Source of the DNA: Copromyces sp. CBS 386.78
Taxonomy: Eukaryota > Ascomycota > Sordariomycetes > Sordariales > Sordariaceae
Direction of reading: 5' to 3'
DNA: 64,000 nucleotides
Assembly: GCA_030685235.1 (NCBI GenBank)
Contig: MU839120.1
Coordinates: 124,001-188,000, forward strand
Shown here: positions 10,851 through 23,634 of the stretch, in pieces
How positions within the stretch are numbered: the stretch's first letter is position 1
How the letters are laid out: each line of letters begins with the position of its first letter
The notes under the pieces: generated by a model
Databases searched by the model: none
What the model was told of the DNA's origin: nothing
The model's input: only the letters and a program-made list of their open reading frames with translations
Program-made: the position numbers and the translations under genes

Positions 10851-13800
10851 ATGGCTTCGAATGGCGCCGCCGATGGCTTCACCACCCCAAATGTCTTGCA
10901 GGCCATGCTGACGATGCGGGGTGGTGACTCCAGCACCAAGAAGGCCGCCATGGATTACCTGCAGAACTTCCAGAAGTCGGTGAGTTGCGCTTAGCTCTTT
11001 CGACCTTCATGTACTCATAATTCGCATGTGACTGACCCGTGATTCAATCAACTGTAGAACCAAGCCTGGACTACCACAATATCGATCTTGCAAGGCTCTC
11101 CCGAGGCCGAGGCGCAACTCTTCGCAGCAACGACACTGAAGGGCAAGGTACTAGATACCCATTGGAACATGACGACACCGCCGCGCTTGCTAGTAGCGCA
11201 TCGCTGACATCCGCCATCATCAGATTACCTACGACCTCGCAACCCAGATTCCCGAAAGCGAACATGCTGCTCTGCGCAACCAGATCCTAGTCCTCCTCAA
11301 AAAGTTCGCCAGTGGCCCCAAGCCCGTCCGAGTTCAACTATGCGTGTGTCTGGCCATCCTAGCCATCCAGATGCAGTCATGGAAGGATGTATTGCAAACC
11401 GTCGTTGGCGCCCTCGGAGATGATGTATCCAGCCACGCCTGCATTTTGGACTTCCTACGAGTACTTCCCGAAGAGGTCACGGAAGGCCGCAAAATCACCT
11501 TGTCTGTATGTGGATCGATATGTCGCGGCTCGCCTTTGCCTCCAGTTCGACCAGCCGCTTTGGTGGCACCAGCCTGGATCAGTGTCTAATTTGGGATCAT
11601 AACAGGAAGAAGAGCTCATCCAAAGAACATCAGAACTGCTTGCCGAGAACGCGAATGAGGTTGTCGGACTCCTCATTAACTATGCTCAGTCTTCCCGTAA
11701 GTCCCACTCAAAATACGGTTATGCCATGGTTGACTAACAAGGCCTCTAGCTGCTGCTGCCACAAACCCACAGCTATTCGAGTGCATTTCCTCGTGGCTTC
11801 GCGAGGTGCCGGTTAGCGTGGTGGTGAACTCGCCCCTTCTCGACGCTGTTATCAACGGGCTTTCCAACGACAAGTCCTTGCAGGCGGCTGCCGAATGCCT
11901 TGGTATCATTTGCAGAGAAACCAGAGATGTGGACGACAACCTCGAGACAATCCAGGCGCTCCTTCCCAAGGTCCTCCAGCTAAGGCCGCGCATCCAAGCC
12001 CTTTCTGATGAGGAGGATGTCGAAGGATTCAAGGCCATTACCCGAGTGTTCGCTGATGCCGGCGACTCCTGGGTCTTGCTTTGTGCGCGTGAGCCACAGC
12101 ACTTCCGCCCGTTGGTCGATGCTCTGCTGGAGTGCTGTGCTAGGGACAAGGAAAGAGATGCCATTCATTACACATTTAGCTTCTGGTATGAGTTGAAGCA
12201 ATACGTCACCCTGGACCATTACATCCAGGCTAGGGTACAGCTCTTGGACGTCTACTCTAAGCTCGTCGACATCCTTCTCAAGCAGCTCGAGTACCCCGAA
12301 TCCGACGACCCCAACGAGTTCGACCTTTTCGATGGAGATCGCGAACAGGAAGAAAAGTTCCGCGAGTTCCGTCATCACATGGGCGACACCATGAAGGATG
12401 CCTGCCAGGTGATGGGTACTACGGAATGCCTTACAAAGGTGCACGAGGCGATCAAGATTTGGAGGGAGAAGTTTGGCGGCCAGGCGACAGAGTCAGCCGT
12501 ACCGCATTGGCAGTCGCTTGAGGCGCCGCTCTTTGCCCTGCGAGCCCTGGGCCGCCTGGTGGACAAGGAAGAAAACATTGTCCTGCCGGAGATCATGCCT
12601 CTGTTGGTTCAGATTCCCATCAACAACGAGAAGTTGCGGTTTGCGGCCATCATGGTGTTTGGTCGCTATACGGAATGGACATCGGCCCACCCCGACTACC
12701 TCCAACCCCAGCTCTCCTACGTTCTGGCGTCTTTCCAGACCTCCTCCCAGGAGATTTTGCGCGCTGCTGCCCAGTCCTTCAAGTACTTCTGCGTTGACTG
12801 CAAGCATCTGTTGGGTCCCCAGGCCATCGAGCTGCAAGGCTTCTACAACTCCATCCTCGATACACTCAGCGACCATAGCAAGGAAGATCTGACCGAGGGT
12901 GTAGCGACCGTCATTAGTGTGCAGAAGACGGAGGATATATATAGCCTTCTTAAGCTCTATTGCGATCCTCTAGTCCAGCGCCTGATGACCAAGGCCAACA
13001 ACGCTACCGATGATACCTCCAATTTGGAGCTTGCGGGTAAGTTCGAATGTCCCGAACCACATATGTACGCATGTACTGACTGATGCTTCTCCAGATCACA
13101 TCAACCTCCTTACCCTATATGTCCAGAACGTCGTGCCGTACTGGCCAAGCAACTCGGATAACCCGGCTGTTCGCTACTGGCAAGAAGTGTTCCCCATCCT
13201 GGCGACTATTCTGGACAACTTTATCGATTTCGTGCCGATCTGCGAGCGAATCTGCAGATGCTGGCGCTTCATGGTTATCTCTTACAGGACTGCCATTACG
13301 CCTCTTCTCGGCCCCTTGGCTAACAAGCTGGCGGAGGGCTTTGCTAAGTCTAAACAGGGCTGTTTCTTGTGGGCGTCGAGCGCTATCCTGCGCGAGTTCT
13401 CAGAAGACCGGGAGCATGTCGAGGATGGCATCGTGGATAGCATCTACGGCTTCTTCGAGGCTCAAGCGACCAATGTCCTCCGTATGATGAGTGACATTGC
13501 TCCCATCGACCTGCCCGACGTGATTGAGGATTTTTATCGTCTTCTCATTGACGCCCTTCTTTACTACCCTCAGAGGCTGATCCCTTCAGCCCTCTTTACC
13601 CCTATCTTCCAGGCTGCCATCTCGGCCTTGTCTCTGGAGAAGCAGGAGCCAGTTTCGGCTGCCCTTCATTATCTCCGCGATCTTCTCACCTACGGCGGCG
13701 ACAACCCTGCCTCATCGAACCAGCAATTCGGCGCAGTCGGTCCTCAACTTCGCCAGCACGTCAGGCAGCTCTTGCTCAACCAGGGTGAGGCGCTCATCAA

Positions 13801-14134
13801 GCAGACCTTGGCGGGCATGATGATCACATTCCCTCGCGACTGCTTTGGTGACGGCAGTGGTGTTCTGCTGGGCATGTTCGAGATTCTCCCTGCCGAGACG
13901 TCCACCTGGGTTGACCGCACAATCAGGATGCTGCCAGCTGGTACCATCACGGATGCGGAAGCCAACAAGCTCATGGCCAAGATCAACGAGAAGCTGCAGG
14001 GAGGCGATCGTTCGAACTTGAGACATGTCAGGACTCTGCTTCAAGACTTTACCAACACGTACCGCCGCAGATATATTGCGCCTAGAGATGGGCTCGGAAT
14101 GTTGACGGCGGCAAGATTCCACTTTGAGGGTTAA
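10851..14134 (+). CDS. mtr10: Mtr10 / transportin-SR nuclear import receptor
   Basis: Six exons: 10851-10979, 11058-11147, 11224-11505, 11606-11696, 11750-13036 and 13095-14134; introns of 78, 76, 100, 53 and 58 nt, one with a GACTAAC branch. The 972-residue product has the length and all-helical HEAT-repeat character of the importin-beta family. The N-terminus (PNVLQAMLTMRGGDS, then YLQNFQKSNQAW) and LFAATTLKGKITYDL match the Mtr10/TNPO3 group; VRVQLCVCLAILAIQMQSW and WLREVPVS follow. The family carries SR and SR-like RNA-binding proteins (yeast Npl3) into the nucleus and releases them on RanGTP. The ATG at 10851 follows CCAAC in a good context. The divergent neighbour encodes SmE, another splicing component. 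Confidence 0.9.
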
Positions 14135-16595
14135 ATTGCTTGATGGAGGCGTTGTTCGAATTACGCAGGGTTTGAGGTTGGATGTAGGACGTCGAATAAT
14201 TGCTTACTCGGAGGAGCGGAGGAGAGGTGGAACCAGGTAACGTATTCGGATTTTTGAGATAACATGGTGGCGATGGTGCGCTGCTTCAATATCGTCTTGG
14301 AGTGTGGAGGAACTATGGGGTTTTACGACAAAGATAATCAAATGGAAGGTTCGACACGATGAATGGGTATGGAGGTTTTAAACACGAGATTTCGCCATGG
14401 ACGATGAATCACAACTTACGAGATGACGGCTATGATGAAATGAGAGATGGATGAGATGACAACAGACTCCGCCAACTTGATGTCGCTGAAGGGTGGGATG
14501 ATATATTACAACAGTGACACCAGCACAATTCAACCGTGGCATATTTGGCAGATGATACCACAATTTAGACATTTGGGGTGAGGATGAAAACGGTATGTAT
14601 GATATGGGAAAAGTTGATAGGCATCGTTGGGCGCGTGCTACACAGCAAGTGGGTCAAACTTTAAAGAGAGGTGTGTATATTTGCGAGTACAGGCACGTGT
14701 GTGTCCATCAGAGCGACGGTGGACAACGAGCAGGGCATTTGAAATGATGGTGTGGCTAGTATCTGGGAAGAGTAGGATGTCAGTAACTGGGCTCCTAAGG
14801 CAGTAGATGTAGTTATTGACTGTTGTGTCTACATCCAAATGCGAAATACCAATCGACCATGTCCCATGCTTTGGTAGTATTCGGAACTACATCATCAGTT
14901 CTTCTTGTCTATGGGTCTCAGGTGAGCCTCAACAAACTATCCCGTAGGTAAAAGAAATACAATTCTGACATAAACTGGGAAGCACCAGATATCTGGTCAT
15001 ACTAACAGCACAACCCGGATCGCACCTCATATAGCCGCTACACCGTATCTTACCATCGGCCTTCTCCGTTCTTCATTGCCTTATCAACCCTTCGCTTTCT
15101 TCAATTCTTTGTTCTTGACCACAACTGTTCACCTCCCATACCTCACCGGGTTTCGTACCTCACCGGGTTTCGATTCAGTCCCGTCTTCAAAGAAAGCAAA
15201 TGGCCCGATCAGACAAACTCTCTCAGATCCACGTGGTGTCATGGCCCTTCTTTTCCCTTTACCGGGTACGGGGGTATAGAATCCTTAATGTTTTTATCCG
15301 TGACCTTTATGAACTGTTCCGTATCCGCAGGCCTGGACCTGGCCTATTTGACACTTGGGGGATTGTGTACGTTCCAATGACATTGTTCAGGTCAGGAATC
15401 ACGGTTTTGAGTACAGTACCTTCTCGTATATTTTCTCGAGAACGTGTCATGGGGGTTTAGTCACTTCCTCCACTTCCCCTACACCATGCTGAGAGATGAG
15501 ATGTTGAGTCTATCAGAATAGTAATCGCACGATACACAATGCCACAGATATAACAAACCCCAATAGATCCACATGCAAGCAAGCGTAAGTAGGTTGAGCT
15601 TGCCAGATTCTTCAAATAAAGGCACAGTACGCGATTGCAGACTCGGGCTCACTAAGCCACCATCCGGGGCACCGTACGGCAGTTCCTGGTCTTGTGGTTC
15701 TTCTGGCAAACACAATTTTTGTCAATACTAGAGTCAGAACTATCCATGAGAATGACGAAAGCGTTGGACAAACTAGATAAAATATCACAAGATGGTCATT
15801 TTGCACAGCCATGAAGCCACAAGCCCCCACTTCCCACCCCCGCGCCTTTTGTCTACTCAGGAGGAAACTTTGTGCGAAAGTCTCGCGAGCCAGGAGCCCT
15901 CAGTCAAGTCAAGTCATACACGTGTCTGCGCCTTCCCTAGTCCGGTAACACACAGATGATTTTCCCCCTTTCGCGTGCGTACCGTTGTCTTTGATGCCCC
16001 TGACCCCTTGAGCATGTGTGACCTCTATGCACAGAGATGACAGACAGATAAAAGAGAGAGGGAGCCGTGCTTTCGGCTTGTGATGAAAATTTTGTCGGTG
16101 TGCTGATTTTCTCGTCTCTCTTCGTGTCTCTGGACAGATCAGATAGTGGAAGATGATACTGGGATTATGCATAGGTACGTATGCCGATGCTTAGTATATG
16201 CCCGAGTGATTGCATTGGTAAAGCGCATCCGATATGTTCGGTGGTTTCCACAAATCTCAATGTATAAGGTAAGTCGGGCATGTAGGGGAAGACTGCCGTA
16301 CACACTGCACACTGCCAGATACAGTACCCAGCAGGTGCAGGACTGGGTACCTAACTGAAGGTTGCCTGGGGCCACCACTGTGGAAGTGGCAGGTGCATTG
16401 CATGAAGAACCGCATCTGCTTCTCAAACACAAAGTCGGCTGATTCTGACTGATGCTCGTGGAGTTTGGGTGGCTGGCCCGAGACCAGACTATTGAGCCAA
16501 GGTTCGCAAAATGGCATGAGGCCAAGTTTAAGGGGTCCTGGAGCTGAGCTAGAACTCATCTGATGGGAAGATGGAACCGATTAATCGTTCTCATT
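14135..16595. other. Gene-poor stretch left of the transposon island
   Basis: About 2.5 kb with no convincing gene. It begins with the mtr10 3' flank. Base composition is ordinary, not RIP-like, up to the MULE target site. Short frames on both strands lack similarity or splice logic. The only structure I noted is the 17-bp tandem repeat at 15139-15172. Confidence 0.5.
15139..15172. repeat. 17-bp perfect tandem duplication
   Basis: TACCTCACCGGGTTTCG occurs twice head to tail without a mismatch. It is too short to attract RIP. No function is evident. Confidence 0.85.
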
Positions 16596-16603
16596 ATTTT
16601 CTT
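16596..16603. repeat. MULE target-site duplication, left copy
   Basis: ATTTTCTT directly before the left inverted repeat; identical to 34564-34571 directly after the right inverted repeat. Confidence 0.8.
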
Positions 16604-16677
16604 CGAGCCGGATAAATCGACTGTGTGCTCTGGATAAACAGGCGGTGTGGGGGCCGTCTGGCCAATGAAATGACTAT
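16604..16677 (+). repeat. MULE terminal inverted repeat, left
   Basis: 74 bp beginning CGAGCCGGATAAATCGACTG; perfect reverse complement of 34490-34563. No RIP-type difference between the copies, as expected for a duplication far shorter than RIP needs. Confidence 0.95.
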
Positions 16678-17149
16678 ACTACTACCCGCCAAATCCCTAC
16701 TAAACTGATATGGGTATAATATTTGTACGAAAATCGCATATGTGAGGCAGTCTGGTATGCTGATTTACGTGAAAGTTGTGATTTATATAGAGGAGGTACT
16801 TAAAGTGCTGAAACCGTAGAGTTTATATTAATATATATATAATTACGAGAGGAGAGGGGAGATTATTAATATCTATAGTACTAGCTCGATTGCTAGTACC
16901 TAAACTATTAGTAAAATTGCTGGCTAGACGGCTAGCTAGACGGCGGCAATTAGAAAGGGTTAATAAACGGTTGGGAGGAGGGCGGTACTATTTACTAAGG
17001 GGGTAGTATTTATTAGTATAAGGTTACCATTTACTAAAGGGGTAATATTTACTGGTGTAAAGTTATAAGTACCTATTATTATTATTAATATAAGGGTATT
17101 ACTATAGGCGCCGTCGACGAGGGTATAGTCTAGTATATCTATTATTACT

Positions 17150-19887
17150 ATTACCGCTATTAGTATACCTACTATATATATAATTATTATTATCCTTCGA
17201 ACTCTATTATTTAAGTTCGCAATTTTACTTATTATACTTACAATTGCACTTCCCGTCGTCGTAATTTTATTACTTCTTCTAACTATATTTTTAACTTTTT
17301 TACCTCTATTTACGTATTCTCTACCATCGCCCTTACCTCTTACTCCTTCTAAAGTAACAGTATCGCTTTCGTAGTTCTTAGCTTCTTAGTAAGCGGTTAT
17401 ATTAATACCTTCGGCGGGGCATTATAAAATAGATTATATTTAACCGAAGTAATAAATAATAAGGGGGGGGTAGGGCGAATAGTTTTAGCGGGTATAAATT
17501 GGATATTATTACGTACTTTTTAACAGTTTATAATAATAGGTAAAAGGTTTTTCTCCTTACGTATTACTAGCTAATCTACTAGTAATAGAGTATTTAATTT
17601 TAACAATTAATATTTATTAATTATATTTTATTATATTGTACCGTTAATTTTTATAATATTGAATAAACTATATTAATAGAGTAGGCTATATTATTTAGTA
17701 AAGTAAGTAGAATACTTTTCCTTTAGACTAGCGATATTATATTATCCTATTTACAATTTGAAGTTATTATTAACTAATTAAGTTTGCTTCTAAAGTAATT
17801 CGAAGCTAATAAAATTGATAATAAACTTTACATTTACTAATATAGTATATTTAAACTAGGCGACGTCCTTCGAAATTTAATATATATATTTAATACGGAA
17901 ATTTTCTTTTAATCGTTCGAAGGTTTTAATAATAGTTTCTAACAATTAATTTAAATCGATACAGTAGTTTTTAAATAGTATTTTTAATATACTATAAGTA
18001 CCTTTAATACGGGAAGTAATATAGATACCGAAATTACGGTACGATTTAACGGCGAAATAAGCGAACTCGTAGTTTAGCGGAAAGTAAGTTTAGGAGAAGT
18101 AATCGGTTATAGCTATTAAAGAAGGGTTAATAATATTAGGTATAATAATAGAAAGATATACTAGACGTACCCTTTTACTTAAGGAATTCCTTTAATAATA
18201 TCTTCTATTGCTCGTAGAATCCCTCTTTTATATTAATATAAATTATTGTTTTCTAAGTAGCGAGAATCCTATTAATATTATTAACTTATTTATAGTTTAA
18301 ACCCGTAGAAATTTTATTATTAATAAGGTAGGTTTGGGGATTCTTAGTCCCTAATTCGAAGTAATAATTGCAATCCTCCCTATTTAATAATTAGGTATTA
18401 ACTTAGCAGACGACGAAATTTTCGCTAACGGGGTTAATATTTATACGGTCGTCTTTTAAATAATTACTATCGCTATTATAATTCTTAAGTACTATATTAT
18501 TAAAATTACCCTCTTATTTCTTCTTAACGTTGAAAACGACGTTTTTTATTACGTACTAAAGGTAAATCTAATATTAAGTAATAGGAAAGACCGTACAATA
18601 GGCCTTTTTATATATTTTATTATAATTTATAATAATAATAGACGGTTGGGGGATATTGTATTTAGTAAGTAAGGCATTGAGTTATTGAAATACTTATATA
18701 AAGTAGGCCTCCTTTTTACCGCTAAATAAATAATATTTAATATTAAACGTTGTATATATAGCCGTTACGCCGCAAATTTAGAGGAGGGGTATATCGAATT
18801 TATTAACCTTATAAGTATAATTTAAATTTATAACTTCTAGATTCTTCTTCAATTATTCGATATACTACGGGTAAGTCTAGAAGATCTTCTCGATAGGCCT
18901 AACCTCCTCGCTATTATAACGATAGACCTCCTTAAATATACCTTCTATTAATTATAATTTATTAAGGAATAGTTAAGTAGGTATAAAGGTACCGGCCTCC
19001 TTCCTTCAATTAACTACGAATACATTAAGTACATTGCGTTTAATAATAGTAAAATTAAGAAATTCGCTACGTAGAAACAATACGATATTTAACGTAGAAG
19101 TCTTCGATTATTTAATTAGGCGAAAGATATTAATAATTACTTCCTTTATACGAACGTTATAATGATTAATAGCGAAATAAATAGTGTATTCTAAGTTGAA
19201 AAGGAGGTAATTATAATTTCCCTTCTTAAGGGTAAATTATTAAGTGGAAGTTTTATTACTTTTTATTAATTTACCTAACTATTCGTAATTCTTTTTTATA
19301 TTAACTACTAACGGTTTTTTTAAAGGAGCTTCGAAATTATAATTCTTACCCCCGTACTTTTTTACTATATAATATTTAATATCGTACCGGGCCGTATAGC
19401 GAATTTCGCCTTTCTTTTTATAATTATTGGTACAGTATTTCGAAATACCGAACCCAAATTACTAAACGACGGTATTAATATTTTTAACGGCAACGTCGAC
19501 ATTGGTTTAATAACGTGTAGAAAGCTCTTCGAAAGTAGGTTCGACGTTACTAACTTTATTTCCTTTATTTAATTATTTATTATATTCGCTTAAGGATGAA
19601 TTGGGCGAGGGCGGGGATGAAGAGTTAGAATTCGAAATTAATAAGGACCGACTGTATTTAGCTAGAGTAGCCGCCGGGGTAACCGCGGGGATTAGAGCTA
19701 GGGTAGCCGCCGGGGCGGTAATTAGAATTGGCGATAGCTTCTCCTCTTTAACGAATTCGTTAATATCGAGCCAGTCGGCCTTATCGTCGCGCAGCTTAGT
19801 CTTAACCTATTCGAGAGAGGGGGTCAGGCTTAGGGCGCGGGCGGGCGCAAATATAGGAGAGCCGGTTAAATCGATAATTTCAGGCAT
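17150..19887 (-). pseudogene. RIP-inactivated MULE transposase
   Basis: Read on the minus strand from a plausible ATG at 19887 (MPEIIDLTGSPIF). The frame is broken by many TAA/TAG codons of the kind RIP makes from CAA/CAG and TGG. Recognisable family blocks remain: around 18.8 kb YTYKVNKFDIPLL followed by CGVTAI and TTFNIKYYLFSGKKEA, the DDE-region landmark of MULE transposases; then ALLTKYNIPQPSIII and VIKNVVFNVKKK; around 18.0 kb SYRNFGIYITSRIKGTYSILK, the post-catalytic block. The C-terminal end near 17.2 kb is lysine/arginine-rich. Limits are approximate. The N-terminal part (19.6-19.9 kb) is less mutated than the rest. Confidence 0.78.
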
Positions 19888-19966
19888 TTCTACTAGAGCA
19901 CAGTCAATAACCAGACGAACTTACTACCCCTCAACACTAATACTTACTAGTTGTAATACTTTTTAC

Positions 19967-19971
19967 GACGG
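19967..19971. repeat. Target-site duplication of gypsy A, left copy
   Basis: GACGG immediately before the left LTR; identical to 34413-34417 after the right LTR. Five bases is the standard duplication length for Ty3/gypsy integrases. Confidence 0.88.
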
Positions 19972-20203
19972 TATCACGGGTAGAGGGCGAGAGGTTGGGT
20001 ATAGATATTAGATATGCGTAATTGTACGAGGAGAGGAAAGGAAGAGAAGTATAGAAGTACGTTCGGGAGATAGGCTTTATAAGACTCGAGCTATAAACTA
20101 GTAGGTCTATAGCGGGAGGCCGCAGCTAATTAACCGAAATAGTAATAATAGTCTTAAAGAACTACTATTACTAGCATATATAATATAGGCTAACCCTATA
20201 ATA
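19972..20203 (-). repeat. Gypsy A LTR (3' LTR)
   Basis: 232 bp, paired with 34181-34412. On the minus strand it begins TATTATAGGGTTAGCC and ends CTACCCGTGATA, consistent with ancestral TG...CA ends after RIP. Just outside it on the minus-strand 5' side is the purine tract AGGTAGGGGTAG (20204-20215), the expected plus-strand primer site. Confidence 0.9.
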
Positions 20204-23200
20204 CTACCCCTACCTAAAAGAAACTATATAATTAATTAAAATTATATAAAATAATAAATAATTTTATTAAACGTTTAATCCAACCGTAAAAAACTTCTAT
20301 AGTTGTTAATTATAACAATTTCCTCCTCCCTTCGTACTTCGCTAACGGAGCCTCTACTTCTATAACCGGCTCCTCTTCCTTCTCTAACGTACTTTCTACT
20401 CTTTCTAGAGCCTTCCTCCGCTTCCTTTCGGCTGCTAGCTAATCTAGGGGTACTAGAACCTCTAGGTATACTTCATAATACTATCGTATTACTTCGAAGG
20501 ATATAATTACATTAGTACGCAATTACTATAAAAATTAATAAAGTAGTACTTAAACAACGAAATATTTTTAACGACCGTTAATTACTTTACGGCAATTATT
20601 AATTTTAATAAAGTTTTATTCTACTAAATCCTCTTCGTTATTAATCCTCCTTATATTACGACCCTAATTTGTACGAACGTCCTTTTCCTATATTTCTAAC
20701 TATCCTAAAATACTTACCTCAACCTACGGCTTAATTTTACTAATATAAAAAGTAAGGTTATACTTTATATTAACTGGTAATTTAAATATAACCCTATAAC
20801 TATCTACTTTAACGATCTCGAACGGGCCTTTATAAAAAAGGGTAAACTTTACGTATAGTCGGCCGGTATCGAAGTTTGCTATATTAAATAAAACTTTATT
20901 TCCCGTTTTATACTTTAGAATATTTATCCTTCAAATATTAGCGTTAGCTTCGTACTATTATTAAATTTATTTTATTTAGTCCGTAACGTATTCTAATACT
21001 TTTTTAAAATAATTAATAATTTCGTTAACTTTAAAATGCTCTGTTTACTATTGAACTAATAAATTTAGCGGGTATAATTTCGCTAATTTAACGCCTATAT
21101 AGGGGTAGAAACCGTAGTTAGTAAAGAAAAGGGATATTCCTATTATTTCTAATATTAAATTATTACTAACGAATTCCGTAATTAGTAATTAATTTATTTA
21201 ATTATCTTATATTTAATTAATATAAAAATAAAAGTATTTTTCTATTTTTGTATTAATACGTTCTATTTAGCCGTTAATAGCTAAGTAAAATACGGAAGAA
21301 GGTTTAAAAATTATTTCTAAGCGGGAAGATAAAACTCTCTAAAGTTGCGAAATAAATTAGGAGCTTCGGTCCGATATAATAGAATTCGGGAAATTATAAA
21401 TATTATAAATTTTTTTAATAAATTAATCCGCTAATTCTTCGGCCGTAAAGCCGATAATAAGAATAAAATATCGTATTTTCATTAAATAATTAACAACGAT
21501 AATTACGTATTTAAATTTTTAACCCTGGTATATACAAGGAATTAAAGGGGTAATATAATTTATAGAAATATCCTTCTATAGTACGAAAAATATTGCTAAT
21601 AGCTTTAAAAAACCGTATAGGGAATATTATAATAATTTAGATTTAGTATATAGTAAGTAGGCCTTACAATAGGCCCTAATAGTACTAAATATCCTTAATT
21701 AAAAGAAAAATTAAGAAAGTAATAAGTAAATTTTTTTACGACCTAAGTAGTTAACCGACGGCGAATTGTATATATGGTAGAAGAGTTAAAATTAAAGTTC
21801 GGTATTATTAAGGTCGACGATAATAGCGCTTCGAAAGTAAGCCCGTTCTTATATTGTCCTATATTTAACGAAAGATACTTTCTTTAATTAATTTTTTACT
21901 TCTTTAAATTATACGTAGCGACCGGGGTCCGATAGGTAAGCGAGTAAGTCTTATAAAAATACCGATTTTTTGTAATTTTCTATAATTAAATTGTTAGTAA
22001 ACTTATTATTTATTACTTTTAAATTGTAAATATATTTAGTTCCGACGTTAATAACCTCTTCTTTACTTTTTAAAATAAAAGCTCCGTTTATAAAAATATT
22101 ATAATTGAATAAAACTTTATTTCTAGTTAATAGTCGTTCGTTAGCCTTATTTTTAGGTAAGTCTTCCGGTTTCTTATTTAAAGCGTTAGGGCGTACTTAT
22201 AACGAACCCGGTCGGTATTTAATCGTAAAGTTGAACTAGGAAAAGAAATAGGACTACCGTATATAATAGGGAATTAATTATTTATTAGTCGTAAAAGTCT
22301 TTAAAGTTTTATAGTTTGTAAAGACTTTAAATAATTATTATACCCTTTCGAATTCGGGGCGCTACTCTTTTAAAACTTTAATAATAACGAATAATTCTTT
22401 ATTGTAAATATTGTAATTATATTTGGTTAAAGAATATTATTAATTAAAGTAGGCGATAAAGCGAAGGATATTATTATTATTATATTATAATAATATACTT
22501 CTATATATTTAATTAGAAGTATTTATTTTTATAATAGTCTATTTCGATTAATTGTAGATCCGAAGTATAGGTTTGTTCGTAAAAGCTTTTTTTAATATTT
22601 TAAAGGATTTTTAATACCGTTCTTCATATTCCTATCCCGCCGTTTTTTTAATTAATTCGTATAACGGGCTAGCGATAATAAAAAAATATTTAATAAAACG
22701 ATAATAGAAATTAGCGAATCCTAAGAAGCGTTAAAGCAATTTCTTAGAATTTAGAATTTCCTATATTATAATTATAAAGACTTTTTCTAAATCTATTTCG
22801 AAATTTCCTAGGGTAATAATAAAATTTAAATATTTAATTCGCTATATATAGAATTCGTACTTATTAATATTAATTTAGAACCCTATTTTAATTATTTTTT
22901 ATAAGACTTCCCTAATGTATTTTTTATATTCTTTTTCGTTATTGGAATAAATTAAAATATTATTGAAATAAGCGGTAGTATAAACGTTAAAAATATTATA
23001 TAGGACATTATTAATATAATTTTAAAAAGTTCCCAGCGCGCCCTATAAATTGAAAAAATATATAATAAATTCGTAGAAGTTAAAGTAGGTAATAAAAGCG
23101 GTAAATTATTTATATCCTTCTTTAATACGGATCTTATTAAATATAATAATAATATTGAATTTTATAAAGATCTTTACTTTATAAATCGTATTAAAAGTCT

Positions 23201-23402
23201 CTTTAATTAGCGGTAGTAAGTAATGTATTTTTAATATAATATTATTAATATTATAATAATTTATATAAATATAAATTCCGTTTCTGGGCTTTTTAATTAG
23301 TAAGAGGGGGGAAACGGCCGTAAATTATAATAGTTAGATAAACTTCTTCTTTAAATTATTATCGATTTACTTTTTAATAATAATTACTTCTATAAGTAAT
23401 AT
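20204..23402 (-). pseudogene. RIP-destroyed pol of gypsy A (RT, RNase H, integrase)
   Basis: Minus-strand relic of the polymerase region. The RT catalytic block reads AYFNNILIYSNNEKEYKK at about 22922-22979, where the first N replaces an Asp of the YLDD motif as expected from a G-to-A change. Upstream in the same frame are LLPLIKETFNTIYKVKIF and GALGTFQNYINNVLYNIF. RNase H is seen near 22.35-22.5 kb as KYNYNIYNKELFVIIKVLKE. The integrase region (about 20.5-22.1 kb) is too decayed to map residue by residue. The relic ends abruptly at 23402, where element B is inserted; gag is on the far side of that insertion. Confidence 0.8.
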
Positions 23403-23634
23403 TATCATAGGATTACCTGTGATGGTATATAATATTGGGCACTATATGGTCGAATCCATTGGCTATTGGCCAATAGGATTGTATATACGTACGCACTAGT
23501 AGGCCTCGGTCTAGATCCTAGGTACGGCACAGCTTACCCTATATCTAGACCGTACTCCTCCCTCCTCCTGCTTTCCTTCTTCGTACAATTACGTTTATCT
23601 AACCTTACCCCTAACGGTATCCTACCCTGTAATA
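23403..23634 (+). repeat. Chromovirus B 5' LTR
   Basis: Begins TATCATAGGATTACCTGTGA, ends near CCTACCCTGTAATA. It aligns without gaps to 30471-30702, with almost only C/T and G/A differences. The preceding five bases are AATAT; the same five bases occur at 30702-30706, a possible target duplication, but the sequence is too AT-rich to be decisive. Confidence 0.88.

Noticed and set aside
19601..20011. 136-codon plus-strand frame in the island
   Set aside because: It lies antisense to the better-supported MULE transposase start and runs into the gypsy A LTR.
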